From the NCBI RefSeq assembly GCF_000472865.1, contig NZ_AXAP01000002.1:1-64000 (forward strand): 64,000 nucleotides of DNA, read 5' to 3'. Shown piece by piece: positions 36,457 through 46,564 of this stretch. The notes under the pieces were generated by a model. It saw only the letters and a list, made by a program, of their open reading frames with translations, was not told the origin of the DNA and did not search any database. Each line of letters starts with the position of its first letter. Position 1 is the first letter of the stretch. A program made the position numbers and the translations under genes. The stretch comes from Bradyrhizobium elkanii WSM2783. GTDB lineage: Bacteria > Pseudomonadota > Alphaproteobacteria > Rhizobiales > Xanthobacteraceae.

Positions 36457-36481
36457 CAGAGCAATCCTTGAGGGGACGACC

Positions 36482-37024
36482 ATGAACCAGCCCGCATCCG
36501 CCTACTTCCTCGAAGAGCGCCACGATCCGAACGAGTCGCACACTCTCTCCGTGCTCGTGCAGAACGAGCCGGGCGTGCTCGCGCGCGTCATCGGGCTGTT
36601 CTCCGGCCGCGGCTACAACATCGAAAGCCTCACCGTCTCCGAGACCGAGAGCCAGAAACATCTTTCGCGCATCACCATCGTGACCACGGGCACGCCGATG
36701 GTGATCGAGCAGATCAAGCATCAGCTCGACCGCATGATCCCCGTCTACCGCGTCGTCGACATGACGCTGTCGGGACGCTCGATCGAGCGCGAGCTCGCAA
36801 TGGTGAAGGTGCGCGGTACCGGCGACCACCGCGTCGAGGCGCTGCGGCTCGCGGATGCGTTCCGGGCACGGGTCATTGATGCCACCACCGAGAGTTTTGT
36901 GTTCGAGATCACAGGCAATACCGCCAAGATCAATCAGTTCATCGACCTGATGCGCCCGCTCGGCCTGGTCGAGGTGTCACGCACGGGCGTCGCCGCGATC
37001 GGACGCGGGCCGGAAGGGATGTGA
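36482..37024 (+). CDS. ilvN: Acetolactate synthase small (regulatory) subunit
   Basis: 180 residues. N-terminal ACT domain (HTLSVLVQNEPGVLARVIGLFSGRGYNIESLTVSETE, residues about 20-95) that binds valine in feedback inhibition, then the C-terminal IlvH domain (IERELAMVKVRG ... FVFEITGNTAKINQFIDLMRPLGLVEVSRTGVAAIGRG). Partner of IlvB, here separated from it by the dehydratase gene. The stop is 3 bp from the next ATG. Confidence 0.96.
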   Translation: MNQPASAYFLEERHDPNESHTLSVLVQNEPGVLARVIGLFSGRGYNIESLTVSETESQKHLSRITIVTTGTPMVIEQIKHQLDRMIPVYRVVDMTLSGRSIERELAMVKVRGTGDHRVEALRLADAFRARVIDATTESFVFEITGNTAKINQFIDLMRPLGLVEVSRTGVAAIGRGPEGM

Positions 37025-37027
37025 ACC

Positions 37028-37723
37028 ATGTTGGCGCGCGACTGGTACTACACGCAAAGACGTAGGGTCGGCATCGATACCGCGGTCGCCTCGATCTATG
37101 GCCGCGATGACGACAGCGACGTCCGCGCCCGCCAGACGCTCAACATGCTCGGCGTCAAGCCGGGCTGGCGCGTCGCCGATATCGGTTGCGGCAACGGTGT
37201 GCTCGCCTGCGAAGCGGCGCTGATGGGCGCCGACGTCGATGCGATCGACATCTCGCCGGCGATGCTGACGCTCGCCAATATCTATGCACGCGACCGCAGG
37301 GCGCGCATCCGCACCCAGCCGGCGGGACTTCTCAGCTTCGCCTATCAGCCGAATTCCTATGACCTGATCGTCAGCGAATTCACGCTGCATCATTTGCCGG
37401 ATTTCTGGAAAGCGGTGGCGCTGTCGCGGATCTTCAACGCGCTGAAGCCGGGCTGCGAGTTCTATCTGCGCGATATCGTGTTCGTCAGCATGCCCGACGG
37501 CGTGGAGCGCGACGTCGAGGGCTGGGCCGATTTTTCCATCAAGAACCACGATTTCGAGCGCGAGGGCGTGGTGACGCACATGCGCGACGAATATTCGACC
37601 TTCGGTTGGGTGATGGAACGCATGCTGACCGAGGTCGGCTTCACCCTGGTCTCCGCCGACTACCACGCGCCGCTGCACGGCACCTATCTCCTGCGCAAGC
37701 CGAAGCCGGAACAGAAGAGCTAG
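37028..37723 (+). CDS. Class I SAM-dependent methyltransferase
   Basis: 231 residues. SAM-binding motif VADIGCGNGVLACEAALMGADVDAIDISPAML near residues 50-80, motif II region YDLIVSEFTLHHLPDFWKA, and a later KPGCEFYLRDIVF. The acceptor is unknown. Lies 3 bp after ilvN and 28 bp before the EamA gene, so it is probably cotranscribed with the ilv genes, although no link to branched-chain metabolism is apparent. Confidence 0.85.
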   Translation: MLARDWYYTQRRRVGIDTAVASIYGRDDDSDVRARQTLNMLGVKPGWRVADIGCGNGVLACEAALMGADVDAIDISPAMLTLANIYARDRRARIRTQPAGLLSFAYQPNSYDLIVSEFTLHHLPDFWKAVALSRIFNALKPGCEFYLRDIVFVSMPDGVERDVEGWADFSIKNHDFEREGVVTHMRDEYSTFGWVMERMLTEVGFTLVSADYHAPLHGTYLLRKPKPEQKS

Positions 37724-37750
37724 AACCAAAGAGCTGGAAAAGACGAGCCA

Positions 37751-38626
37751 ATGAAACCGGCCGACGTCTGCATCGCCGTCATGGTCGCGGTGATCTGGGG
37801 GCTTGCCTTCGTCGCCAGCCGGATCGCGCTTGACGAATTGCCGCCGGAATTGATGACGGCGCTGCGTTTTGGGATCGCGGCGGTGCCGTGCCTGTTCCTG
37901 CGCAAGCCGAAAGTGTCCTGGCCGCTTCTGATCGCCATCAGCCTGAACCTGTTCCTCGGCCAGTTCCTGGCGCAGTCGATCGCCATTGCGCATGGCATGC
38001 CGGTCGGGCTCACCAGCGTGATCGTGCAGAGCCAGGCGCTGTTCACGATCGCGTTCGCCGCTATCGTGTTCAGCGAATGGCCGAGCCGGATGCAGATGGT
38101 CGGCATCGGCGTTGCCGCGATCGGCCTCTTGATGATCTCCGGCACCGTCGGCCATGATTTCAGTGCCGGCGCGTTCGCGATCCTGATGATCTCCCCGATC
38201 TGTTTCGCGGTCGGCAATCTCCTGCTGCGGCCCGCGCAGGGTGCGCGCATGTTCGATCTGTTCGCATGGCTGTGCCTCTGCGCCGCCGTTCCCCTGTTCG
38301 CGCTGTCGCTGGTCACCCTCGGGGTGAAGCCGACCTGGCAGGCGCTGTCGCAGATGTCGATGGCCGGTATCGCCTGCATGCTGTTCGTCGGCGCCGTCTC
38401 AACCAGCATCGCCTATTGGCTGTGGGGTCGGCTCTTGCGCGACTATCCGGCGGCGCAGGTGGTGCCGTTCGCGCTCCTGGTGCCGTTCGTCGGCTCCGCC
38501 GCCTCCAGCATCGTGTTCGGCGAACGGTTCGGGCCGCTGCGGCTAGCGGGCATGGCCGCCGTCATCGGCGGCATCGCCATCATGCTGTTCTCGCGACGTC
38601 CGCAACCCCAGACGAAGATCGCATGA
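37751..38626 (+). CDS. EamA/DMT family transporter
   Basis: 291 residues, ten membrane segments in two EamA repeats (MKPADVCIAVMVAVIWGLAFVASRIAL and MCIACMLF...ASSIVFGERFGPLRLAGMAAVIGGIAIML). Resembles amino acid metabolite exporters such as the O-acetylserine/cysteine exporter. The stop overlaps the ATG of the LysE gene (ATGA). Two exporter genes in an ilv cluster suggest release of excess amino acids or analogues; this is inference. Confidence 0.88.
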   Translation: MKPADVCIAVMVAVIWGLAFVASRIALDELPPELMTALRFGIAAVPCLFLRKPKVSWPLLIAISLNLFLGQFLAQSIAIAHGMPVGLTSVIVQSQALFTIAFAAIVFSEWPSRMQMVGIGVAAIGLLMISGTVGHDFSAGAFAILMISPICFAVGNLLLRPAQGARMFDLFAWLCLCAAVPLFALSLVTLGVKPTWQALSQMSMAGIACMLFVGAVSTSIAYWLWGRLLRDYPAAQVVPFALLVPFVGSAASSIVFGERFGPLRLAGMAAVIGGIAIMLFSRRPQPQTKIA

Positions 38627-39240
38627 GTGGTGTCATGTCGCAGTCGGTTCTGATCGCCTTCGTGATGTTCGCCGTGGTGATGTTCTTCACGCCGGGGCCG
38701 AACAACATCATGCTGCTGTCCTCGGGATTGACTTACGGCTTCCGCCGCACGGTGCCGCATATGGCGGGCATCACGGTCGGATTTGCGTTCATGGTCGGCG
38801 CCGTCGGGCTTGGCCTCGGCACAGTCTTCATCGCCTATCCCGCGCTGCAGACCATCCTGAAATATATCGGCGTCGCCTATTTGATCTATCTTGCCGCCGC
38901 GATCGCGATGGCCGAGCCATCCTCGCCGGAGTCCGGTGACGGAAGCGGCCGCCCGATGACCTTCTGGGGCGCGGCCATGTTCCAATGGGTCAACGCCAAA
39001 GGCTGGGTGATGGTGATCGGTACCATCACCGCCTATGCGGCGATTGCCGCATTCCCCTGGAATATTGCGATCCAGGTCGGCTTGAGCCTGATCCTCGGCA
39101 CCTTGTCCTGCATCGCCTGGGCGCTGTTCGGCACCGCGCTGCGGCCGATCCTGACCTCGCGCCAGGCGGTCCGCGCTTTCAATATCGTGATGGCGATCCT
39201 GTTGCTCGCCTCGCTCTACCCGGTCTTCATGGACGCATGA
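38623..39240 (+). CDS. LysE family translocator (amino acid exporter)
   Basis: 205 residues from ATG at 38623, with a second possible ATG at 38635. Six membrane segments and the LysE/RhtB motif FFTPGPNNIMLLSSGLTYGFRRTVPHMAGITVG near the start. Family members export lysine, homoserine, threonine, leucine or similar. Four-base overlap with the EamA gene implies coupled expression. It is 150 bp before ilvC; that gap includes a GGCCGA/TCGGCC hairpin just ahead of the ilvC ribosome site. Confidence 0.9.
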   Translation: MSGVMSQSVLIAFVMFAVVMFFTPGPNNIMLLSSGLTYGFRRTVPHMAGITVGFAFMVGAVGLGLGTVFIAYPALQTILKYIGVAYLIYLAAAIAMAEPSSPESGDGSGRPMTFWGAAMFQWVNAKGWVMVIGTITAYAAIAAFPWNIAIQVGLSLILGTLSCIAWALFGTALRPILTSRQAVRAFNIVMAILLLASLYPVFMDA

Positions 39241-39278
39241 TGCCGCACCGCGCCATGCGAGAACAGGGTTTCCCCTGA

Positions 39279-40409
<1,131 letters not shown>

Positions 40410-40426
40410 GCCGCGATCAAGAAGTA

Positions 40427-40504
40427 AGGTGGGCAGAACGCAAGTATGCCCACCTTCAGCACTCCGCTCGTGATGGTGGGCACGCTGTGCTTTGCCCACC
40501 CTAC
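40427..40504. repeat. Palindromic repeat 'GGTGGGCAAAGCG...GCCCACC', copy 1
   Basis: Hairpin arms AGGTGGGCAGAACGCA and TGTGCTTTGCCCACC with an inner GCCCACC/GGTGGGC pair. Further copies at 48287-48368 and 52456-52537, each directly after a gene. Confidence 0.8.
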
Positions 40505-40534
40505 GGCTTCTGCGAGTGCTCTGTGCCCTCTCCA

Positions 40535-40610
40535 CGTCATTGGGAGCGCAGCGAAGCAATCCATGCCCACAAGCGGTGAGATGGATTGCTTCGCTGCGGT
40601 CGCAATGACG
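40535..40610. repeat. Palindromic repeat 'CGTCATTGGGAGCGCAGCGAAGCAATCCAT'-type
   Basis: CGTCATT...GCAGCGAAGCAATCCAT pairs with ATGGATTGCTTCGCTGC...AATGACG. It stands beside the preceding repeat, so 40410-40623 between ilvC and the convergent DUF2336 gene is almost all repeat. Confidence 0.75.
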
Positions 40611-40623
40611 GCGCCGTTGCGGT

Positions 40624-41736
40624 TTACGGCGCCGCACGCCCTTCCGCCGGCTTCTCGATCCGGTTGTGGAGCTGCCAGAAGCGCACGGTGCGCTGGGCGG
40701 TCTCGATCGACAGACGGCGGAAATCGCGCTGGGCCTGCTCCATGGTTTGCGCCGAGATCGGTTGCGCGGCCGGCCGGTTGCTCAGGATCGTCTCCACCGT
40801 CGGCCAGTTCAGCCTGGCTGCGCGGCAGGGGATCAGGATCAGGTCGGAGCGGTGCCCCTCCATCAGCCGCGCGATCATCTCGGGCTCGACGTCGTTGAGC
40901 AGGGCGATCGCGACGATCACCTCGTCGAACTTGCCCGCTTCGGCAAACTTGAATACCGCCGCGTCATCAAGCTCGTTCAGCTCCTTCATCAGCTTGACGA
41001 GCTGTTCGGCAATGCCGAAGCTGCGCCGCACCGCAGGCTCCTCGCGCGCGATCTCGTCGAGCACCTCGCGGATCTCCTCCTGCAGCGTCGGCGGTGCGAC
41101 CGAGAGCAGGCGTGCGCGCACGGCGTCCTTGGCGCGGTGCAAGAGCTCGCGCAGGAACTTGGTCGGAAGATCGATGCGCAGTCCCAGGATTTCGACCAGC
41201 TCGTCGTCGCTTTCCGCGCGCGCGACGATGCCGGAATAGCCGGCCTCCGAGAAGCGCGCGCCGGCATTGTTGGCGAGCCGGCGGATCACGCGCACCTCGC
41301 CGCGATCGACGATCACGTCGGTGACCTCCTCGGGGAGGCTCGCGCGGCCGGAGATCGCAAGCAGGTGGTCCTGCCCCTTGGTGCTGGCAACCTCGACCAG
41401 GGTCTCCGTCGAGACGCGGATCGAATGCGCCAGCACTTCGCCGGCGACCTCGATCTTGTCGTCCTTTGCCAGGTGCTGGATGACCTCGAACGGCGCGTAG
41501 TCGATCGGCGCGAGGCGCTTGCTGAGCTCGGCTTTGGCCCGGCTCTCGACGCGCGTGATCAGGAGGCACAGGACGTCGTCGAACACCTTGACCTGTTCGT
41601 CGCTCAAGCGTTCGCCGTCGTGCAGGAAGAGATCGGTCACCCGCCGAAGGGTCTTGATCCGCTTCGCCGACGAGCCGTCTCTCACGGCTTCCTCGAGTTC
41701 GGCGATGATCGAGTGGGCCGGCTGTTGCGCCATCAT
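40624..41736 (-). CDS. DUF2336 domain-containing protein
   Basis: 370 residues from ATG at 41736 (MMAQQPAHSIIAELEEAV); the frame extends to 41784, but those residues look non-coding. All-helical and acidic, in HEAT-like repeats (FEVIQHLAKDDKIEVAGEVLAHSIRVSTETLVEVASTKGQDHLLAISGR), the pattern of alphaproteobacterial DUF2336 proteins. No catalytic motif or membrane helix. Function unknown; likely a protein-protein scaffold. It stands alone on this strand. Confidence 0.8.
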   Translation of the reverse strand: MMAQQPAHSIIAELEEAVRDGSSAKRIKTLRRVTDLFLHDGERLSDEQVKVFDDVLCLLITRVESRAKAELSKRLAPIDYAPFEVIQHLAKDDKIEVAGEVLAHSIRVSTETLVEVASTKGQDHLLAISGRASLPEEVTDVIVDRGEVRVIRRLANNAGARFSEAGYSGIVARAESDDELVEILGLRIDLPTKFLRELLHRAKDAVRARLLSVAPPTLQEEIREVLDEIAREEPAVRRSFGIAEQLVKLMKELNELDDAAVFKFAEAGKFDEVIVAIALLNDVEPEMIARLMEGHRSDLILIPCRAARLNWPTVETILSNRPAAQPISAQTMEQAQRDFRRLSIETAQRTVRFWQLHNRIEKPAEGRAAP

Positions 41737-41997
41737 TGGAATTGTTCTTGTTGCAGGTTCTCTGGTTGGTCCGGAAGATGGCAAGCGTGGTCTTACGCCT
41801 GCGTTAAGCTGGAACCCGATCGTCGGCTGTGCTCGCGGAGAAGGTTAGCAAGACATAACCAATTCAACTCAAGATCGCCGGATCGTGCCAGCCGCTCGGC
41901 TGGATCAAGCATGCAGCGTTTTCTTCACGCGAAGCCGGTATCCACTACGCTCGAAAACGCTGTAGATGTCCCCGGGAACATCGGGGGAGATCAGGTC

Positions 41998-42429
41998 ATG
42001 AGATCGGTCGTGATCACCGGCGTGCCTACCGGCATCGGCTGGGCGACGGCCAGGTTTCTGCTCGACCCCGGCTTCCGCGTGTTCGGCAGCGTGCGCAAGC
42101 AGGCCGATGCTGACCGGCTCACAGCCGAGTTCGGGGCCAATTTCATGCCGTTGATCTTCGACGTCACCGATGAGGCTGCGGTATTTGCTTCCGCGCGCCA
42201 GGTTCGCGACGCGCCGAATGGCGAGACGCTTGCGGGCCTCGTCAACAATGCCGGCCTGCCGCCGGCGAAGATCGCTGAGATCATCTTTAATGCGCTGACG
42301 GCGCCGAACCCAAAGGTGCGTTACCAGATCGCGCCGGACCGGATGCAGCATATCGTGGCGTCAATCCTGCCGAAGCGTACGCTCGACCGGATCATCGGCA
42401 AGCGCCTCGGCCTCATGCCATCACCGTGA
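41998..42429 (+). pseudogene. SDR family oxidoreductase with internal deletion
   Basis: 143 residues where SDR enzymes have 250-290. The N-terminal 85 residues are a good SDR start: VVITGVPTGIGWATARFLLDPGFRVFGSVRK (TGxxxGIG NAD(P) motif) to GLVNNAG. The next residues (LPPAKIAEIIFNALTAPNPKVRYQIAPDRMQHIVASILPKRTLDR) belong to the C-terminus. The YxxxK catalytic segment, about 130 residues, is missing in frame. An in-frame deletion fits best. A product could be made and may bind nucleotide, but cannot be an active SDR. Confidence 0.78.
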
Positions 42430-42478
42430 GCATGCTGGCGACATGCCCTTGCCGCATTCGCCCGTCACGAGAGCTTGC

Positions 42479-42724
42479 ATGTCCACTATCGGCAAGACCC
42501 CTGCGGAACTGACCGCAATCGCCAATGATGCGCTGCGCAGCCAGCCCGGCTGCGAGACAGCGCAGGTTGTCGCCGTCTCCAATCGCCCGCATGCGAGTGC
42601 GGGCCGCAATTGGGAAATTCCGAACGTCGTCCTCGGCGACAGCCTGATCAGCGACGTCGACCGCGCCGTCATCACCGTGCATCACCAGCTCGGCCGCAGA
42701 TTCCATCTCGTTGGGGGCGAGTGA
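42479..42724 (+). CDS. Hypothetical protein, 81 residues
   Basis: ATG at 42479, reading MSTIGKTPAELTAIANDALRSQPG, then CETAQVVAVSNRPHASAGRNWEIPNVVLGDSLISDVDRAVITVHHQLGRRFHL. No known domain was recognised. The sequence has the composition and helix/strand alternation of a real small protein, and a similar C-terminal 'VITVHHQLGRRFHLV' could pack as one compact fold. It follows the broken SDR gene by 50 bp. No strong ribosome site is visible. No signal peptide or membrane segment. Confidence 0.5.
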   Translation: MSTIGKTPAELTAIANDALRSQPGCETAQVVAVSNRPHASAGRNWEIPNVVLGDSLISDVDRAVITVHHQLGRRFHLVGGE

Positions 42725-42864
42725 ATCCCGGAGGGGACATCAGCCAGCAGACTACCTCCGCTCAATCGGTCGAAAATGCCCCCAAAGCTGCCTAACCGAC
42801 GAGTCGGCTCTCCGAGCTAGTTTGGACAGCCATGCTTTGGCGGATAGCCATCGCCGCACCGGGA

Positions 42865-44715
42865 TTAGGTTGCACTCACGACAGCTGGTTGCTTGGCAAC
42901 GTCTGGCGCGGCGGGAAGGCTGAACTCAAAAATCGCGCCGCGAGGCACATTGGCCTTCGCGGATAATCGGCCCCCATGCGCTTCGATGATCGAGCGACAA
43001 ATCGACAGTCCCAGTCCAAGACCGCCGGGCTTCGTCGTGTAGAAGGCGTCGAAAAGCTGATTGAGAGTCGCTGGTGCCAGCCCTGGTCCCGTATCTCGCA
43101 CCTCGACAAGAACGACGTCACGTTCCGTTTGTCGGGTGCTGATGAGCAACTCTCTCGCGTCCTCGCTGGTAGCATTCATAGCTTCGACTGCATTCATCAC
43201 GAGATTCAGCATCACTTGTTGGAGTTGCACCCGGTCGCCTTCCAACGGTGGTGTGCCTTCTGTTAGAAATGTGTGCACCGAAATGCCATTCTTCATCGTC
43301 TCGCCGCGAACGAGCTCAATGACCTCGCGGACTGCATCATTGATGTTCAGGAGTTGCTTCCTCGGTTGCGCTTTCTTGATCATGTCCCGGATCCGGTCGA
43401 CGACATCGCGCGCCCGCATACCATCGCTAACGATATAACCGAACGTCTGCCAGGCTTTTTCCAGATTTGGCGGTTGAGCGCTCAGCCAGCTCAGTCCGGC
43501 CTGCGCGTTGGTCACCATCGCGGCGACCGGTTGCTTCACTTCATGGGCGATAGAAGCTGCGAGTTGGCCCATGGTGGCGACGCGATTGGCGTGCGCCAAC
43601 TCTGTCTGCATCTCGCGGTATTTCTGTTCACTTTGTCGCGCTTCTGCTTCGGCCTGCTTGCGCTCGGTCAGATCGAGTACGAAAGCGACGCCATGGCCTC
43701 GTTGTTCGTCGAACGCGGCCGAGCCAATCAGTATCGGCACTCGGCTGCCGTCCTTGCGGAAATACTCCCTCTCGTACGGTTGGACCGTTCCGGTCTTCTT
43801 TAGCTCGGTCACCGCCCGCTCATCGCGGTCGCGCCATTCCGGTGGGGTGAGGTCCGCCCAGCGAACGCTACCCGCGACGAAATCCTCCTGGTCGTATCCC
43901 ACCATCTGTAGGAATGCGTCGTTGGCCTCCACAATGCGACCTTCAAGATCAAAAATGAAGATGCCAATGATGTTGGCGTCGACCAGACGCCGTACCTTCG
44001 CTTCGCGTTGTGCGAGATCGCGGTTGGCGTGCGCAAGCGCCTGTGCGCGTTGCTTCTCGGCTTCGAGCAGGCGCACGTTTTCGATCGCGATCGCCGCCTG
44101 GTCGGCAAAGGTCTCGAGAAGCGCGATGTGGTTGTCGGAGAATGGTCGGACCTCCCATCGCCGGAACAGAATTACTCCAATGGGGGTGCGCTCGCGCAGC
44201 AACGGTGTTCCGAGTGTAGTGCGATGGCCCTGGCGTTTTGCGTCACTGCTGCCCAACGGGTACTCGCTATCCTCGGCGGCGAGATCGTGGACATGGACCG
44301 ACCGCCGATCACATACAGCTCGTCCTATCACCCTGTCGCGATTTGCGGGAAATCCCCCACGGGCTTGAATATGCACTGGAAGTTCTCCGTATGAAGCCAC
44401 CAAGCGGAGAACGTTGTTATCCAGGCGATAGATCTCGGCATTATTCGAGTCGCACAGGCGTGCGGCATGTTCGGCCACCGCGTCCAGCACCGACTGAAGC
44501 GGCGAATCCGAGATGATGCGCAGCATCTCGGAGGTGGCAGTTTGCTGCTTCGTAGCCTCGACTAGGCGCTCCCGCGCGTTAGCGATCTCCTGCTTGCATG
44601 TTTTAAGCTGTCGCTCGAGATCGGCGCGGCTTTTGCTAGCTCGACCGGCGCGCGCCTTCGCGCCGGTCGAATGAAGCTTGCGACCTCGCGTTCGACTCTT
44701 TGCCCAGTTGCGCAC
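42865..44715 (-). CDS. GAF-PAS sensor histidine kinase (soluble)
   Basis: About 616 residues from GTG at 44715, where GGGAGG precedes by 8 bp; the frame is open to 44889, but the extra 58 residues are Thr/Ser/Arg-rich and unlike the family. Order: coiled coil, GAF domain (DAVAEHAARLCDSNNAEIYRL ... FADQAAIAIENVRLLEAE), PAS domain (VRRLVDANIIGIFIFDLEGRIVEANDAFLQMVGY), H-box with the phospho-His in SIAHEVKQPVAAM, and an ATPase domain (NLVMNAVEAM, DTGPGL, GGLGLGLSICRSII). No membrane segments, so it senses cytoplasmic signals. No response-regulator gene is adjacent. Confidence 0.85.
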   Translation of the reverse strand: MRNWAKSRTRGRKLHSTGAKARAGRASKSRADLERQLKTCKQEIANARERLVEATKQQTATSEMLRIISDSPLQSVLDAVAEHAARLCDSNNAEIYRLDNNVLRLVASYGELPVHIQARGGFPANRDRVIGRAVCDRRSVHVHDLAAEDSEYPLGSSDAKRQGHRTTLGTPLLRERTPIGVILFRRWEVRPFSDNHIALLETFADQAAIAIENVRLLEAEKQRAQALAHANRDLAQREAKVRRLVDANIIGIFIFDLEGRIVEANDAFLQMVGYDQEDFVAGSVRWADLTPPEWRDRDERAVTELKKTGTVQPYEREYFRKDGSRVPILIGSAAFDEQRGHGVAFVLDLTERKQAEAEARQSEQKYREMQTELAHANRVATMGQLAASIAHEVKQPVAAMVTNAQAGLSWLSAQPPNLEKAWQTFGYIVSDGMRARDVVDRIRDMIKKAQPRKQLLNINDAVREVIELVRGETMKNGISVHTFLTEGTPPLEGDRVQLQQVMLNLVMNAVEAMNATSEDARELLISTRQTERDVVLVEVRDTGPGLAPATLNQLFDAFYTTKPGGLGLGLSICRSIIEAHGGRLSAKANVPRGAIFEFSLPAAPDVAKQPAVVSAT

Positions 44716-44994
44716 CAAGATCACCTCCCGTGCCAGACGCCGTCCAATGCTGGTCGTCGCAGTCGGGGACGGGCCTGTGCTGAGAATATCAGATAGCCCA
44801 GAGCGCGCATCACCATATCTGACGCCTTCGACAAACGGTGTCACCGCCCTTCTGGTGGCGCAGGTAAGAAGGCCAGCCCTCGGGGCCATGTCGCCTTCCG
44901 GCCCATCGCGTCATTTCGCTGTTGCGCAGCAACTGCGTCGCTTTTAGTGGCAAGCGGACATTAGCTTCGTTGCGTCACGCTTTATGAGCGTGGT

Positions 44995-45621
44995 TTAAGC
45001 TATCGGGGTCTCGAGGGCGCGCGGCGTCCGCCTTGATGCCATCGCGATCATTCGCAAACCGAACACCGCTATGAGCGGGATCAGGAACAGCGCATAAAGC
45101 GGCATCTCCGGAATCCGCTTGCCGAATGAGACCGTGAACTGCACCAGAAGATAATAGCCGCCGACCAGGTGCAGCGTCCGCCAGGCGCGTGCGCCGAGTG
45201 CAGCCGCGGTGCGGTCGAATGAGGTTGCCGTCATCGCGATGATGAAGGCGTAAGCGATGCCGCCGAAGATGTAGGACGCGGCCGAGGTCGCAGCCGCATA
45301 GCCGGCTGGGTCCATCAGCGCGAAGCAGCCGATCGCCGCAGCATGGATGGCGTGCGACGCCGTGAAGCTGACGCCGAGCGCGCGGCGGTTGCGGCGCTGC
45401 CAGCGCGTCCATGCGTTCGGCCAGAGCTGGGCCAGTGCGGACGCCGAGAAGGCAAGGCAGAACAACAGCAGCGAAGTCCGCGCCGTGAAGCGGATCACCA
45501 TCCTGACGCCGTCGACCTCGAACTGTCGCATGCCAGCGATCCAGAGGCTGAGCGCGACCAGGATCGATGTGAGGATGGCGAACAGCCGCCACCCTTCGAA
45601 CCAGCGTGGCCCCATCGGCAT
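44995..45621 (-). CDS. Ferric reductase-like / heme-binding transmembrane protein
   Basis: 208 residues, six hydrophobic segments (RLFAILTSILVALSLWIAG; SLLLFCLAFSASALAQLW; ASHAIHAAAIGCFAL; AASYIFGGIAYAFIIAMTAT; RTLHLVGGYYLLVQFTVSF; ALFLIPLIAVFGLRMIA). His residues in the third and fifth helices (SHAIHAA, LHLVGGYY) fit heme ligation, as in the ferric-reductase-like domain shared by NOX and MsrQ. Too short for a flavin domain. Divergent from a TetR gene, with two operator-like sites between them. Confidence 0.75.
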   Translation of the reverse strand: MPMGPRWFEGWRLFAILTSILVALSLWIAGMRQFEVDGVRMVIRFTARTSLLLFCLAFSASALAQLWPNAWTRWQRRNRRALGVSFTASHAIHAAAIGCFALMDPAGYAAATSAASYIFGGIAYAFIIAMTATSFDRTAAALGARAWRTLHLVGGYYLLVQFTVSFGKRIPEMPLYALFLIPLIAVFGLRMIAMASRRTPRALETPIA

Positions 45622-45644
45622 GTTTCGCCTCCCTGCTGTTGTTT

Positions 45645-45706
45645 AATGTAATCACTGGTTACATTGCCTGCCGAGATGTGGTCAATCCGTGTAATCACCG
45701 CTTACA
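45645..45706. promoter_or_regulatory. Paired TetR-type operators
   Basis: Two 17-bp near-identical sites: TGTAATCACTGGTTACA (45647-45663, in a larger AATGTAA/TTACATT repeat) and TGTAATCACCGCTTACA (45690-45706). Their centres are 43 bp apart, about four helical turns, so bound dimers would face the same side. They fill the spacer between the divergent membrane-protein and tetR genes. Confidence 0.72.
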
Positions 45707-45735
45707 TTCACGAGCCGGTGATGTTAGGGAAAGGC

Positions 45736-46407
45736 ATGCGCCGCGCCACGAAATCCTCAGCCGCAAAGCCGCGCCGCCGCAATCCGTCCGCGGCCGTCGC
45801 GAAGCCCTATCACCACGGCGACCTCCGGCACGCGCTGGTCCACGCCGCGCTGCAATTGGTGGACGAGGGCGGGGCGGACGCCGTCAGCGTGCGCGAGGCG
45901 GCGCGCCGCGCCGGGGTCTCGCCGGGCGCTCCGTTCCGTCATTTCCCGAGCCGCGACGCGCTGATGAACGCGGTGGCGGAAGAGGCGCAGCGGCGTTTCC
46001 GGGCCGAGATCCAGGCGGCGCTGCATACTGCTTCGGCCGGCGACCCCTTGGCGCGATTTCGCGCGCTCGGATTGGCCTATGTGCGCTGGGCGATGAAGAA
46101 CCCAGCCCATTTCGAGATCATCTCCAGCCGCCGCTTTTTTGATCATGACCGGTCGGGCGGGGTTTCGCGCGACAATGCCGAGCTGATTGCGCTGACTGAA
46201 CGGACGCTGGCGGAAGCCTTTGTCCAAGGCCAGCTCCGCGCGTCCGACCTGAAGCAGGTTCAGATCGCCGGCCGCGCGCTGGTCTATGGCTTTGCCCGCA
46301 TGAACATCGATGGTCATTTCCCGCGCTGGGGCGTCGCGGATGACGATGCCGAACGTACCGCGGAGGCGATCATCGATCTCTTCATCGACGGGATCGCGAA
46401 GCGCTGA
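45736..46407 (+). CDS. TetR/AcrR family transcriptional regulator (WHG-type C-terminus)
   Basis: 223 residues from ATG at 45736 (AGGGAAAGG upstream); ATG 45721 is an alternative and the open frame from 45664 would pass through the operator. The N-terminal 25 residues are basic. HTH region: YHHGDLRHALVHAALQLVDEGGADAVSVREAARRAGVSPGAPFRHFPSRDALM. The C-terminal domain (ALGLAYVRWAMKNPAHFEIIS) resembles TetR_C_33/WHG types. Likely represses itself and the divergent ferric-reductase-like gene. Confidence 0.88.
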   Translation: MRRATKSSAAKPRRRNPSAAVAKPYHHGDLRHALVHAALQLVDEGGADAVSVREAARRAGVSPGAPFRHFPSRDALMNAVAEEAQRRFRAEIQAALHTASAGDPLARFRALGLAYVRWAMKNPAHFEIISSRRFFDHDRSGGVSRDNAELIALTERTLAEAFVQGQLRASDLKQVQIAGRALVYGFARMNIDGHFPRWGVADDDAERTAEAIIDLFIDGIAKR

Positions 46408-46564
46408 ACCGCGCGGCGTCACGCCGTCGCCGCAAATTCATTGCGCATTCATGACGCTTACATTACGGTTTTGTGACACGACGCGGGTTCCGGCTGCGTC
46501 GTCCGCCTCCTGGTCACCTCCAGCCAAGGCGAACTACCGCGCCGGGGAATGTTGCGTCGTCACC

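Noticed and set aside
33577..36483. 968-codon minus-strand open frame over ilvB and the dehydratase
   Set aside because: Shadow frame; both plus-strand genes carry full catalytic motifs, and this frame has no recognisable domain.
42865..44889. Histidine kinase extended to the upstream start at 44889
   Set aside because: The first 58 residues do not resemble the family and a strong ribosome site precedes GTG at 44715.
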